The notes beneath the pieces were generated by a model. The model saw nothing but the letters and a program-made list of their open reading frames with translations, searched no databases and was not told where the DNA came from. 64,000 nucleotides of DNA from Hasllibacter halocynthiae (GTDB lineage Bacteria > Pseudomonadota > Alphaproteobacteria > Rhodobacterales > Rhodobacteraceae), in contig NZ_PVTT01000002.1 in assembly GCF_003003095.1 (NCBI RefSeq), positions 620,001-684,000 on the forward strand, given 5' to 3'. How positions within the stretch are numbered: position 1 is the first letter of the stretch; every line of letters begins with the position of its first letter. Below are positions 17,603 to 26,886 of the stretch, one piece after another. The position numbers and the translations under genes were made by a program.

Positions 17603-18955
17603 CTAGGCCACTGGATGGACGGGATTCTCGCCCAGCGCGGCCCCGGGTCCCTGGGCCGCGTCCAGCGCCCCCGGCGGCCAGCGCAGCGTCACCTCGGCCC
17701 CGCCCGGCCCGCCCCGCGCGCCGCGATTCGCGGCCTTCAGCTCCGCCCCCGTCCGCCGCAGGAGCGTCACCGCGATGAAGAGGCCGAGGCCCAGCCCCTT
17801 CGCGCCGGGCCGCCGCTTCGGGAACGGCTCGCCGATGTTGCCGATGGCGTGCGGCGGAAAGCCCGGCCCGTCGTCGCGCACCGTCACCGCGACGCCCGCG
17901 GGGCCGACCTCCTGCACGATCACGACCCGCGCCCGGGCGTGGTCGACCGCGTTCTCGACGATGTTGCGAAGCCCGTGCAGCAGCTCGGGGCGCCGCTCGA
18001 CCAGGGGGTCGTCGCCGCGCGCCTCGAAGCGGATGGCCTTGCCGCGCCCCTCGTGCGGGGCCGCGGCCTCGCGCAGCACGGCCGAGAGCGGCGCGCGCCT
18101 GAGATGCCGGTCGTCCTTCCCCGCCCGGCCCATCGAGCGCAGGATCTCCGTGCAACGGTCGGCCTGCGCGGCGATCAGCTCCGCGTCCTCGCGGTGCGCG
18201 CCCTCCAGCTCCTGCGCGAGCTCGGTCGAGGCCAGCTTGATCGTCGCCAGCGGGGTGCCCAGCTCGTGCGCGGTCGCGGCGACCACGCCGCCCAGGTCGG
18301 TCAGCTTCTGCTCGCGCGCCAGCGCGGCCTGCGTCGCCAGCAGCGCCTCGGACATCGACCGCATCTCGCCCGTCACCCGCCGCGCGTAGAGGCCGAGGAA
18401 CGCGATCCCCGTCAGGATCGCCAGCCACAGCCCGAAGGTGAAGAGCGGCTCGGCCCCGACCACCGTCCCGTCGGGCTTGCGAAGGGGCACGTAGGCCCAT
18501 CGCTGCAGCGTGATCGAGACCGCCGCCACGGCCCCCACCAGAAGCGTCCAACGCAGGCGCAGCACCGTCGCGGCGATCGTCACGGGCGCGAGGATCAGCA
18601 GCGCGAAGGGGTTGCCCAGCCCCCCCGTGAGCGAGAGGAGGAACCCAAGCTGCACCACGTCGAAGAGGAGGATCGCCAGGATCTCGTCCTGCGTGAGGCG
18701 CTTGCCCTCGGGGTAGAACAGCGTCGCGAAAACGTTGGCCGCCACGGAGAGGCCGATGGCGAGGTAGGCCAGCTCCGCCGCGATCCCGAGGTCCAGGACC
18801 TCCTGCGCGACGATCACCGCCGCGAGCTGCCCGCCGATCGCCAGCCAGCGCAGCAGAACCAGCGTCCGAAGCCGGATCCAGGCGGGCGTGCGGAGGTCGA
18901 GGGCGAGGTCCGGCCCGTCCCTCGCCGCACCGGCGGTGTCGCGCGCGGTCGGCAT
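17603..18955 (-). CDS. regB: Redox-sensing sensor histidine kinase RegB/PrrB
   Basis: 450 aa with six N-terminal transmembrane helices. The quinone-site heptapeptide GGLGNPF (111-117) lies in the membrane part. The H-box is TAHELGTPLATIKL with His230. The redox box holds the conserved cysteine in QADRCTEILRSMGRAGKDD (Cys268), whose disulfide or oxidation state controls activity in RegB. The ATP lid reads VRDDGPGFPP and KGLGLGLFI. RegB phosphorylates RegA when respiration is reduced, switching on photosynthesis, nitrogen, carbon fixation and oxidase genes in Rhodobacterales. The start has GGGAG upstream. It diverges from regA across 84 bp. Confidence 0.97.
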   Translation of the reverse strand: MPTARDTAGAARDGPDLALDLRTPAWIRLRTLVLLRWLAIGGQLAAVIVAQEVLDLGIAAELAYLAIGLSVAANVFATLFYPEGKRLTQDEILAILLFDVVQLGFLLSLTGGLGNPFALLILAPVTIAATVLRLRWTLLVGAVAAVSITLQRWAYVPLRKPDGTVVGAEPLFTFGLWLAILTGIAFLGLYARRVTGEMRSMSEALLATQAALAREQKLTDLGGVVAATAHELGTPLATIKLASTELAQELEGAHREDAELIAAQADRCTEILRSMGRAGKDDRHLRRAPLSAVLREAAAPHEGRGKAIRFEARGDDPLVERRPELLHGLRNIVENAVDHARARVVIVQEVGPAGVAVTVRDDGPGFPPHAIGNIGEPFPKRRPGAKGLGLGLFIAVTLLRRTGAELKAANRGARGGPGGAEVTLRWPPGALDAAQGPGAALGENPVHPVA

Positions 18956-19039
18956 GCGGATCGCTCCCAGGTTGCGCTTTCCTTTCGGTCAGCTAAGCCT
19001 ACCTTGCCCCCCGGACCAGTGCGAACCGGAGACCGCAGC

Positions 19040-19615
19040 ATGCGCGACGAGACCGAGGCGGATACGATGGCCCCCACGGGCGAGATCGGCCCTGATCCCT
19101 CGCTCCTTCTGGTGGACGACGACGCCGCCTTCGGCAAGCGCCTCCAGCGCGCCATGGAAAAGCGCGGCTTCGACGTCGAACTCGCCGAGAGCGTCGAGGA
19201 GGGCCGCGCCGCCGCCCGCCGCCGCCCGCCCGCCTACGCGCTCGTCGACCTGCGCCTCGCGGACGGCAACGGCCTCGACGTAGTCGAGGCGCTGCGCGAA
19301 TGGCGCCCCGACTGCCGGATCGTCGTGCTGACGGGCTACGGCGCCATCGCCACGGCCGTCGCCGCGGTGAAGGCCGGGGCGGCGGACTACCTGCCCAAGC
19401 CCGCCGAGGCCGAGCAGATCGTCGACGCGCTCCTCGCGCCGCCCGACGGCGCGCCGCCCCCGCCCGAGAACCCGATGAGCGCCGACCGGGTCCGGTGGGA
19501 GCACATCCAGCGCGTCTACGAGCTCTGCGACCGCAACGTCTCCGAGACCGCCCGGCGCCTCGGGATGCATCGGCGCACGCTCCAGCGGATCCTGGCCAAG
19601 CGCTCCCCGCGCTAG
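19040..19615 (+). CDS. regA: Redox response regulator RegA/PrrA (ActR)
   Basis: 191 aa. Receiver domain: acidic triad VDDD (25-28), phospho-acceptor Asp70 in YALVDLRLADGNGLD, LTGYGAIATAV and the Lys of YLPKPAEA. A proline linker PPPPENP joins the C-terminal Fis-type helix-turn-helix SETARRLGMHRRTLQRILAKR, which is nearly invariant in RegA. ATG 19040 has GGAG eight bases upstream; ATG 19067 would give 182 aa, closer to the usual 184, and cannot be excluded. It is divergent from regB with no senC/SCO gene between them, unlike the classical locus. Confidence 0.96.
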   Translation: MRDETEADTMAPTGEIGPDPSLLLVDDDAAFGKRLQRAMEKRGFDVELAESVEEGRAAARRRPPAYALVDLRLADGNGLDVVEALREWRPDCRIVVLTGYGAIATAVAAVKAGAADYLPKPAEAEQIVDALLAPPDGAPPPPENPMSADRVRWEHIQRVYELCDRNVSETARRLGMHRRTLQRILAKRSPR

Positions 19616-19704
19616 CCGGAACTCCCTCCCACGCGGCGCCGGCCGCCCCGCTCGGGACGCGCGCCCGGCGGGTTCGCCAGGACCGCCGGACCGAACCGCT
19701 GCCC

Positions 19705-19729
19705 GCGGGAAGGGGGCTGCCCCTCCCGC
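19705..19729. terminator. Hairpin between convergent regA and dps
   Basis: The arm GCGGGAAGGGG (19705-19715) can pair with CCCCTCCCGC (19720-19729) with one bulged A and a four-base loop. There is no T tract. It sits between two convergent genes, so it may end both transcripts. Position and symmetry are the only evidence. Confidence 0.35.
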
Positions 19730-19742
19730 AGGCGGCCGCGCC

Positions 19743-20231
19743 CTAGCGGGAGGGCGCGTTCGAGCCGATGAACCAGGCGTCCTTGTCGACCTGGCGCGAG
19801 ACCTCGGTGAACAGGTCCTCCGTGTCGGCGTCGCCGGCGTCCGAGGACTCCTCGATCGCCTTGCGGATGCGCGCGCCGACGTCGGCGAAGCGCTCGGTCA
19901 GGGCCCGGACGTGGTCCTCCACCTCCACGAGGTCCGTGGGGTAGCGCTCCATCTCCCCGCGCGAGGCGGCGATGTCGACGGTGCCCTCGGCCACGCCGCC
20001 GATGATCTGGGCGCGCTCGGCGATCAGGTCCGCGCTCTCGCGGAGGCGCTCGACCACGTCGTCGAGCAGCTCGTGCACGCCGATGAAGCCGCGGCCCTTC
20101 ATGTTCCAGTGCGCCTGCTTCACCGCGAGGCTGAGGGCGATCATGTCCGCGAGGCGGGCGTTCAAGAGGTCGATCACGGTCTTGCGGGTGTTGTCCTCAA
20201 GGCCGTGGACGAAGCGGGTGTCGAGGGGCAT
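19743..20231 (-). CDS. dps: DNA starvation/stationary-phase protection protein Dps
   Basis: 162 aa, a ferritin-like four-helix protein that forms a dodecamer. The inter-subunit ferroxidase ligands are visible in AHWNMKGRGFIGVHELLDD: His41, His53 and Asp57. YPTDLVEVEDHVRALTERFADV is the typical later helix region. Dps oxidises ferrous iron with hydrogen peroxide and stores it, shielding DNA from Fenton chemistry. GGAGG precedes the ATG. It is a single-gene unit converging on regA. Confidence 0.95.
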   Translation of the reverse strand: MPLDTRFVHGLEDNTRKTVIDLLNARLADMIALSLAVKQAHWNMKGRGFIGVHELLDDVVERLRESADLIAERAQIIGGVAEGTVDIAASRGEMERYPTDLVEVEDHVRALTERFADVGARIRKAIEESSDAGDADTEDLFTEVSRQVDKDAWFIGSNAPSR

Positions 20232-20336
20232 TCGGGGCCTCCTTTCGCGTACGTGTGCGTTCCGGGCGCCGGCCCGGAGGGCCCGCCCGCCCGGACCAAT
20301 GCGCCGCCCCCCCGGGCCGGTTCCACCACGCAGGCG

Positions 20337-20372
20337 CCCCGTGCGGCTCCCCGTACGGCTCCCCGTGCGGCC
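20337..20372. repeat. 12-bp direct repeat, three copies, between HD-hydrolase gene and dps
   Basis: CCCCGTGCGGCT, CCCCGTACGGCT and CCCCGTGCGGCC follow each other without gaps. The array is noncoding, just beyond the 3' end of the HD-domain gene and upstream of dps. No function can be assigned; it is another example of the 9-12 bp tandem arrays in this window. Confidence 0.8.
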
Positions 20373-20382
20373 CCGGCGTCGA

Positions 20383-20982
20383 TCAGCGGCGGGCCATCAG
20401 GGCCTCCGCGCGGGCGAGGAAGGCGGCGCGCACCTCCGCCGGGGGGCGGGGCACCAGCGGGCGGCGGCGCAGGCCGTCGGCGGGCCGTCCGAAGAAGCGG
20501 CTGGCCTCGGCCTCCGAGAAGCCGGCGATGCGGACCGCCTCGAGCCAGGCGGAGGCCCTGTCGGCCGCCTTGATCGCGCGCTTGACCCGCGCGGGAAGGG
20601 CGGGGGGCAGCCCGAAGCGGATGTGGACGGCGGCCGTCAGGCGGGCGTCCATCTCGGCGTAGCCGGGGCCGACCGCGGCCTTCACGGGGCTGATCATGTC
20701 GCCGATCACGTATTCGGGCGCGTCGTGCAGCAGCGCGGCGAGCGGCCAGCGCGGATCGCCGTCCGGTAAGACCGCCAGCTCCTCCACGAGGAGGGAATGC
20801 TCGGCCACGGAATAGGGCCAGTCGCCGGAGGTCTGCCCGTTCCAGCGCGCCACGAAGGCGAGGCCGTGGGCGATGTCCTCCAGCTCGACGTCGAGCGGCG
20901 AGGGGTCGAGAAGGTCGAGCCGCCGCCCTGACAGCATCCGCTGCCAGGCGCGGGCGGGTCTCTTGGCGCGGGTCGCGGGCAT
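20383..20982 (-). CDS. HD-domain phosphohydrolase (YfbR-like)
   Basis: 199 aa from the ATG giving [19 protein letters not shown]. The metal-binding HD-fold residues are in [13 protein letters not shown] (His), [14 protein letters not shown] (His-Asp) and [10 protein letters not shown] (Asp). The motif [23 protein letters not shown], read as [10 protein letters not shown] and [12 protein letters not shown], is conserved in Rhodobacterales members. Relatives such as YfbR are 5'-deoxynucleotidases, but the substrate here is not proved. A longer in-frame start at 21018 would add 12 residues. Neither start has a strong ribosome binding site. It diverges from ahcY across about 150 bp. Confidence 0.82.
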   Translation of the reverse strand: MPATRAKRPARAWQRMLSGRRLDLLDPSPLDVELEDIAHGLAFVARWNGQTSGDWPYSVAEHSLLVEELAVLPDGDPRWPLAALLHDAPEYVIGDMISPVKAAVGPGYAEMDARLTAAVHIRFGLPPALPARVKRAIKAADRASAWLEAVRIAGFSEAEASRFFGRPADGLRRRPLVPRPPAEVRAAFLARAEALMARR

Positions 20983-21138
20983 GGGCGAAGGGTTAGCGCG
21001 GCGCGGGGCAGTTTCCATCCCGCGCCCGCGCCCTCGCCCGACGCCGCGGGTGGAGGCGCGGACCGGGGGCTGCTAAGGCCGGGCCGAACGGTCCCTGCCG
21101 GGCCGCCCCCGCCCTCTCTTCCCGAAGGACCCGACGAC

Positions 21139-22527
<1,389 letters not shown>

Positions 22528-22528
22528 G

Positions 22529-23254
22529 GGGGGCCTCTACGACCGAATCGGCGGCGGCTACGCCCGCCGCCGCCGGGCCGATCCGCGCATCGCCGCGCGC
22601 ATCGAAGCCGCGCTGGGCGGGGCGCGGCGGGTTCTGAACGTCGGCGCGGGCGCGGGCTCCTACGAGCCCGCGGGGCGCGACGTGACGGCGGTGGAGCCTT
22701 CGGCGACCATGATCGCGCAGCGGCCCGAAGGGGCTGCGCCCTGCGTCCAGGCCTTCGCGGAGGCACTGCCCTTCGAAGACGGTGCCTTCGACGCCGCCAT
22801 GGCGGTGCTGACGGTGCACCACTGGTCGGACCCGGCGAAGGGCCTCGCCGAGATGCGGCGGGTCGCGACCCGCCCCCTCGTCCTCCTGACGGCCGATCCG
22901 GCATTTCGCGGCCACTGGCTGCACGAATACTTCCCCGAGCTCGTCGCGCTGGACGACCGCGTCATGCCCCCGCTGGACTGGCTCGGGCACGCGCTGGGCG
23001 GCGCCCGGATCGAAGCCGTGCCCGTGCCGCACGACTGCATCGACGGCTTCCTCCATGCCAACTGGCGCCGCCCCGAGGCCTATCTGGACCCGGCTGTCCG
23101 GGCGGCGTCCTCCGGCCTGGCGACGACCGACACGGCGGAAGGGGTCGAGAGGCTCGCGCGCGACCTCTCGAACGGCACCTGGGAGCGGCGCTTCGGCCAC
23201 CTGCGCAGCCGGGCGGAGCTGGACTGCGGATACCGCCTGGTGGTCGCGGGCTGA
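22529..23254 (+). CDS. Class I SAM-dependent methyltransferase lacking a canonical start codon
   Basis: The frame ending at 23254 carries SAM motif I as VLNVGAGAGSYEPAG, then FEDGAFDAAMAVLTVHHWSDP, a Methyltransf_11-type layout. Coding similarity begins right after the ahcY stop (LYDRIGGGYARRRR from about 22535). In this frame, between the stop at 22445 and the GTG at 22682, there is no ATG, GTG, TTG or CTG. The GTG at 22682 would delete motif I and leave 190 aa. The 5' end given here is therefore the coding limit, not a proved start. Six Gs at 22528-22533 are a likely place for a frame change. It shares the ahcY transcript and ends before a strong terminator. Confidence 0.75.
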   Translation, partial: GGLYDRIGGGYARRRRADPRIAARIEAALGGARRVLNVGAGAGSYEPAGRDVTAVEPSATMIAQRPEGAAPCVQAFAEALPFEDGAFDAAMAVLTVHHWSDPAKGLAEMRRVATRPLVLLTADPAFRGHWLHEYFPELVALDDRVMPPLDWLGHALGGARIEAVPVPHDCIDGFLHANWRRPEAYLDPAVRAASSGLATTDTAEGVERLARDLSNGTWERRFGHLRSRAELDCGYRLVVAG

Positions 23255-23296
23255 TCGCCCGTCCGCCCCCTCGCGGGGGACCACGCCCAAGCAGAA

Positions 23297-23328
23297 GGCC
23301 CCCCGGATCGCTCCGGGGGGCCCTTTTT
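23297..23328 (+). terminator. Rho-independent terminator of the ahcY-methyltransferase unit
   Basis: A perfect 11-bp stem (GGCCCCCCGGA at 23297-23307 with TCCGGGGGGCC at 23312-23322), four-base loop TCGC, then C and five Ts (23324-23328). This is the clearest intrinsic terminator in the window. The T tract is on the plus strand, so it ends rightward transcription before the convergent OmpA gene. Confidence 0.93.
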
Positions 23329-23367
23329 CGGCGGAGTCGGCCCCTGGGGGCCGGCCTCTCGCTTAGA

Positions 23368-25008
23368 TCAGTCCGCGTCCAGCGCGGCGGCCGGCAGGAT
23401 GCGGATCTCCACGCGGCGGTTCTCCTCGCTGCGCTCGTCCTCGCCCGCCTCGACCTCGGATGCGTCCTCGCCAAGCGAGCGCACGACGATCTGCGAGGGA
23501 TCGACGCCCATGTCGATCATCGCGGCCCGGACGCTCTCGACCCGGCGCTGCGAGAGGTCGAGGTTGTAGTCCGCGTCGCCGATCGGGCTGGCATAGCCGA
23601 TCAGGATGGCGGTGCTGTCGTCGGTCATCACGTCGACCGCGTCGGCGACGTTCTGGCGGCCCGTGTCGGTCACGACGTCGCTGTCGAAGCCGAACTCGAC
23701 CTCCTCGACGGCGAGCGCGTCGACCGCCGCGATGGCCCGGTCGGCGTCCTCGGCGGTGATCTCGACCTGCGGCTCGCCGGCGGCGGTCACGTCGATCTGC
23801 GGCTCGCCCTCGTCGATGGTCTCGACGTCGGCGGTGTCGGCGGTGTTCACCGTCACCTCGGGCTCGGCCAGGTCGGCGGTGACGACGGCCTCCTCCTGGG
23901 TGACGGCGACGGTGGCGTCGGCCTGCTCGACGTTCACGACCGGGTCGGGCTGGTTGACGTCGACCGTGGGCTGGCCCTGCTGGACCGACACCTGCGGCTG
24001 TGCCTCCGCCACGTTCACCTGCGGCTCAGCCTGGTCGACCGTGACCTCGGGCGCGCGCTGGGTCACGTTGACCTCGGGCGGCTGGTAGTCGACGTCGACC
24101 TCGGGTTCGGCCTGGCCGACGGTGACGATGGGCTCGGCCGGGGTGACGGTCACCTCGGGCTCGGGCTGCACCACGGCGACCTCGGGTTCGGGCTGGTTGA
24201 CGGTAATCGTCGGCTCGGGCTGGACGATCTCGATCTGCGGCTCGAATTGGCGGATGGTCACGGTCGGCTCGTCCTGGGTCACGGTGACCTCGGGCGCGGT
24301 CTGCGTGACCTCGATCTCGGGCTGGGCCTGCGTCACGCGGATCTGCGGCTCGGGCTGGACGACCTGGACCTGCGGGGCGGGGCTGTCCACCTCGACGTTG
24401 GCCGGGGCCTGGGTCACGTCGATGTTGGGCTGGGCCTGCTGAACGTCCACGTTGGCGGGCGCCTGCTCGACCGTGATCTCGGCCGGGCGCTGGGTGACGC
24501 CGATCTCCGTCGCGGCCTGCTCGATGGCGACGCGGGCGGCGGCCGGGGTCACGGCGACGCGGGCCGGGCGTGCCTCGACCTCGATGGTGGAGGCGCGCGC
24601 CTCGTCCACGTCGGCGTCCGACAGGGCGCCGGCGGCCTGCGCCGCGGCGATCGTGTCGTAGATCTTCGCCTGGTCGGTATAGCCCTCGATCGAGAGGCCG
24701 GCATCGGCCAGGTACTGCTGCGCGCCCAGCAGGCGCACGTAGCACACCCCGTCCGAGACGTTGACGGCCGCGTCGTCGGCGGCGGCGATCAGCTGCTCGA
24801 ACTCGGGCGCGAGGTCGGTGTACTCGTCCTCCGAGCGGATCGTGTCGCGCAGGGCCGCGACCTCCGCCTGGCAGGTCAGCCGGCTCTCCTCGTCGGGGTT
24901 CGTGACGGTCTCGGGCTCGGAGGTCTGCGCGGCCACGGCGAGGGGCGCGGCGGCGATCATGGCCGATACGGCGGCGGACGCCATCAGACGTGCGATGGAG
25001 CGGTTCAT
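23368..25008 (-). CDS. OmpA-family outer envelope protein with 27 tandem nonapeptide repeats
   Basis: 546 aa. A Sec signal peptide ends near AVAA-QTSE. A short N-terminal region with two cysteines (LTCQAEV and GVCYVRL) follows, then residues 141-383 are 27 contiguous nine-residue units of the pattern (E/Q)-(V/I)-x-(V/I)-x-Q-x-(E/A)-P, then four looser units. The C-terminus is a peptidoglycan-binding OmpA domain: VEFGFDSD, LIGYASPIGDADYNLDLSQRR and ENRRVEI. There is no beta-barrel. The start at 25008 has GGGAG upstream; an in-frame upstream ATG adds 15 residues that are not signal-like. It probably spans from peptidoglycan outward. Function unknown. Confidence 0.85.
   Translation of the reverse strand: MNRSIARLMASAAVSAMIAAAPLAVAAQTSEPETVTNPDEESRLTCQAEVAALRDTIRSEDEYTDLAPEFEQLIAAADDAAVNVSDGVCYVRLLGAQQYLADAGLSIEGYTDQAKIYDTIAAAQAAGALSDADVDEARASTIEVEARPARVAVTPAAARVAIEQAATEIGVTQRPAEITVEQAPANVDVQQAQPNIDVTQAPANVEVDSPAPQVQVVQPEPQIRVTQAQPEIEVTQTAPEVTVTQDEPTVTIRQFEPQIEIVQPEPTITVNQPEPEVAVVQPEPEVTVTPAEPIVTVGQAEPEVDVDYQPPEVNVTQRAPEVTVDQAEPQVNVAEAQPQVSVQQGQPTVDVNQPDPVVNVEQADATVAVTQEEAVVTADLAEPEVTVNTADTADVETIDEGEPQIDVTAAGEPQVEITAEDADRAIAAVDALAVEEVEFGFDSDVVTDTGRQNVADAVDVMTDDSTAILIGYASPIGDADYNLDLSQRRVESVRAAMIDMGVDPSQIVVRSLGEDASEVEAGEDERSEENRRVEIRILPAAALDAD
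23860..24588 (-). repeat. 27 x 27-bp coding repeat (nonapeptide array) in the OmpA-family gene
   Basis: The array encodes units such as EVTVTQDEP, TVTIRQFEP, QIEIVQPEP, TITVNQPEP, EVAVVQPEP and EVNVTQRAP without a single insertion or deletion across 243 residues. Positions 2 and 4 are almost always Val or Ile, position 6 is usually Gln, position 9 usually Pro or Ala. The units differ at DNA level, so the array is old and kept by selection on length and pattern rather than a recent expansion. Confidence 0.95.
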
Positions 25009-25200
25009 TCGATGATCTCCCGGTTGGCTGTTGCGTATGTTATGCTTGATCACCGGCGCCGTGTGCCGGGCGCCGTCGGCCGATGAACGCGCAAGGGGGG
25101 AGGGGATGTTCCCTGTTCCCGCCCATGGCCGGCCGTCTTCCGCTTGCTGGCCGCCGCCCCCGTCCTAGCCTCTCGTGCGCAACCCAAGGGCGAGGGACCC

Positions 25201-25542
25201 ATGAGCAAGCGCGAAGAGCACGTCGAGAAATATGCCAGGGACCTGCGCGAGAAGGTCGGGATCGAGCCGGACCTCGACCTTCTGCGCGAGGTCACCATCG
25301 CCTGCGGCCCGTCGATCTACCGCCGCGATAGCGAGACGGTGTCGACCTCCGACACGGGCGAGCTGGACGCCGTCAGGGACGACTTCCTGATCGGCAAGCT
25401 GGGACTGCCGGACGACGAGCATCTCATGGGCGGCATCCAGCAGGCGATCCGCACCTATGGGCGCGACAACCGCTCGAAGTACCGGCCGGTGCTCTACTAC
25501 CTCCTCGTCAAGCATTTCGGGAAGGAGGGCGCGTTCCGCTGA
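25201..25542 (+). CDS. DUF2853 family protein
   Basis: 113 aa. The whole sequence fits the DUF2853 family: KREEHVEKYARDLREK, the central TIACGPSIYRRDSETVS and the C-terminal NRSKYRPVLYYLLVKHFGK. The fold is a small all-alpha cytoplasmic domain of unknown function. The ATG at 25201 has GAGGGA upstream and matches family starts; an upstream in-frame start at 25144 would add an unrelated 19-residue leader. It diverges from the OmpA-repeat gene across 192 bp, so both may share a regulatory region. Confidence 0.9.
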   Translation: MSKREEHVEKYARDLREKVGIEPDLDLLREVTIACGPSIYRRDSETVSTSDTGELDAVRDDFLIGKLGLPDDEHLMGGIQQAIRTYGRDNRSKYRPVLYYLLVKHFGKEGAFR

Positions 25543-25648
25543 TCAGGGCGGCCGAACGGGAACGGCCCCGTTTGTTTCCCGATCCGGCCCAATCCTCGCC
25601 CCGAGGGTGGGGCAACTCCGCCCCGGGACGGTCGGGAGGACGGGACGG

Positions 25649-26065
25649 ATGCCCGAGGCGCGGCACGAATCGAGGCTCGACACCTGGCGCGCCTGGATCG
25701 CGCTCGGCGCCGGCATGACCCTCACCCCGACGGCCGTGTCGGGCGCCGCGCCGCTGGGGGGCCTCGTCGATCCGGCCGTGGCGGTGCCCACGCTCCTCGG
25801 GGCGGTGGCCGCGGCCCTCCTCCTGCGGCCCTCGGGCTACGTGCTGGACGACCGGGCGCTGCGGATGCGGGCGCGGGGCCGCCGCGTCGAGTGGCCGCTG
25901 GAGGCGATCCGCCGCGTCGACATCGGCTGGGGCGCGGGCGGCCGCGAGGTCCACCTCGTCTTCTGTGGCGGCGCCGTGCGGCGCATCCCGCCGCGCATCC
26001 TGCCGGACACGCGCGTCTTCGCCGATCAGCTTCGGGCGCGGGGTATCGCCGTCGCGACCCTCTAG
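25649..26065 (+). CDS. Small membrane protein, hypothetical
   Basis: 138 aa from an ATG with GGGAGGA upstream. Two hydrophobic stretches (WIALGAGMTLTPTAV and AVPTLLGAVAAALLL) are followed by a soluble part of about 75 residues with alternating beta-like pattern (VLDDRALRMRARGRRVEWPLEAIRRVDI, read as a possible PH-like domain, and VHLVFCGGAVRRIPPRI). I do not recognise the family with confidence; the layout resembles small bacterial PH-domain membrane proteins. It precedes the Crp/Fnr gene by 61 bp on the same strand. Confidence 0.65.
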   Translation: MPEARHESRLDTWRAWIALGAGMTLTPTAVSGAAPLGGLVDPAVAVPTLLGAVAAALLLRPSGYVLDDRALRMRARGRRVEWPLEAIRRVDIGWGAGGREVHLVFCGGAVRRIPPRILPDTRVFADQLRARGIAVATL

Positions 26066-26126
26066 CGGCGGCGCCGGCCGGAACCCTCGGCGGCCCGCGC
26101 CGCTTAGTCCCTTCGGGGGGAACGCG

Positions 26127-26852
26127 ATGGGCTCGTCGAAGCTTCTGGAGATGTTCCTCGCGCGCCGCGACACGCTGACGGACGCCGATCGCGCCGCCCT
26201 CGCCGCGATCCCCGTGGGCCGGCGGAGCTTTCCGGGCGGCGCGACCGTGATCCAGGCCGGACCCGCCCAGGCGACGTGCTGCCTTCTCGTGTCGGGCATG
26301 ACGCTGACGTCCCACCCCCTCAGGGACGGCGGGCGCATCGTCGGCGCGCTCAACGTGCCTGGGGACTTCGTGGACCTGCCCAGCCTCCTACTCGAGCGGC
26401 TGGACCACGACGTGGTGGCCGCCGGGCCCATCACCATGGAGTTCGTCCAGGCCGACGCGCTGCGCGGAATCCTCGGGAAGGACGCGCATCTGACCCGCCT
26501 CCTCTGGCTCACGACGCTGATCGACGCCGCGGTGTATCGCGCCTGGCTCTTCGCGCGCACCACCTTGCAGGCCCCCGACCGGATCGCTCACCTCATGTGC
26601 GAGCTCCACGCCCGCCTCGGCGCGGTGGGGCTGGTCGAGGGGGACGGCTTCGCGATGCCGCTCGCCCAGAAGAAGCTGGCGGAGGTGCTGGGCTACTCGC
26701 CCGTCCACCTGAACCGGGCGGTGCAGGCGCTTCGTGCCGAAGGCCTCCTGATCTGGCGCGAGGGCCGCGTGACGCTGCCCGACCCCGCGGCCCTCGCGGC
26801 GCGCTGCGGCTGGACCGGCGGCTATCTCGAGCTGGTGCGGGCGGCGCGCTGA
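26127..26852 (+). CDS. Crp/Fnr family transcriptional regulator
   Basis: 241 aa. The N-terminal cyclic-nucleotide-binding-like domain is seen in FPGGATVIQAGPAQATCCLLVSG and LNVPGDFVDLPSLLL (in blocks); a long dimer helix follows, and the C-terminal winged helix-turn-helix reads QKKLAEVLGYSPVHLNRAVQALRAEGLL. No N-terminal four-cysteine cluster is present, so it is not an iron-sulfur FNR; ligand unknown. The ATG at 26127 is preceded by a G-rich site and by a stretch that is noncoding in this frame. It may be transcribed with the small membrane protein gene upstream. Confidence 0.9.
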   Translation: MGSSKLLEMFLARRDTLTDADRAALAAIPVGRRSFPGGATVIQAGPAQATCCLLVSGMTLTSHPLRDGGRIVGALNVPGDFVDLPSLLLERLDHDVVAAGPITMEFVQADALRGILGKDAHLTRLLWLTTLIDAAVYRAWLFARTTLQAPDRIAHLMCELHARLGAVGLVEGDGFAMPLAQKKLAEVLGYSPVHLNRAVQALRAEGLLIWREGRVTLPDPAALAARCGWTGGYLELVRAAR

Positions 26853-26886
26853 CCGGCATGGATCAGGGGCAGGGCGGGCCCCCGCG

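Noticed and set aside
21019-21138. Possible SAH riboswitch before ahcY
   Set aside because: The region has GC-rich inverted repeats but not the conserved core of the SAH riboswitch. A covariance-model search would settle it.
22682-23254. Methyltransferase starting at GTG 22682
   Set aside because: This start would remove the SAM-binding motif I, which is in frame directly upstream; kept only as the first canonical start.
23860-24588. CRISPR-like regular repeat
   Set aside because: The 27-bp period is a coding nonapeptide repeat in one frame with diverged units and no spacers; no cas genes are near.
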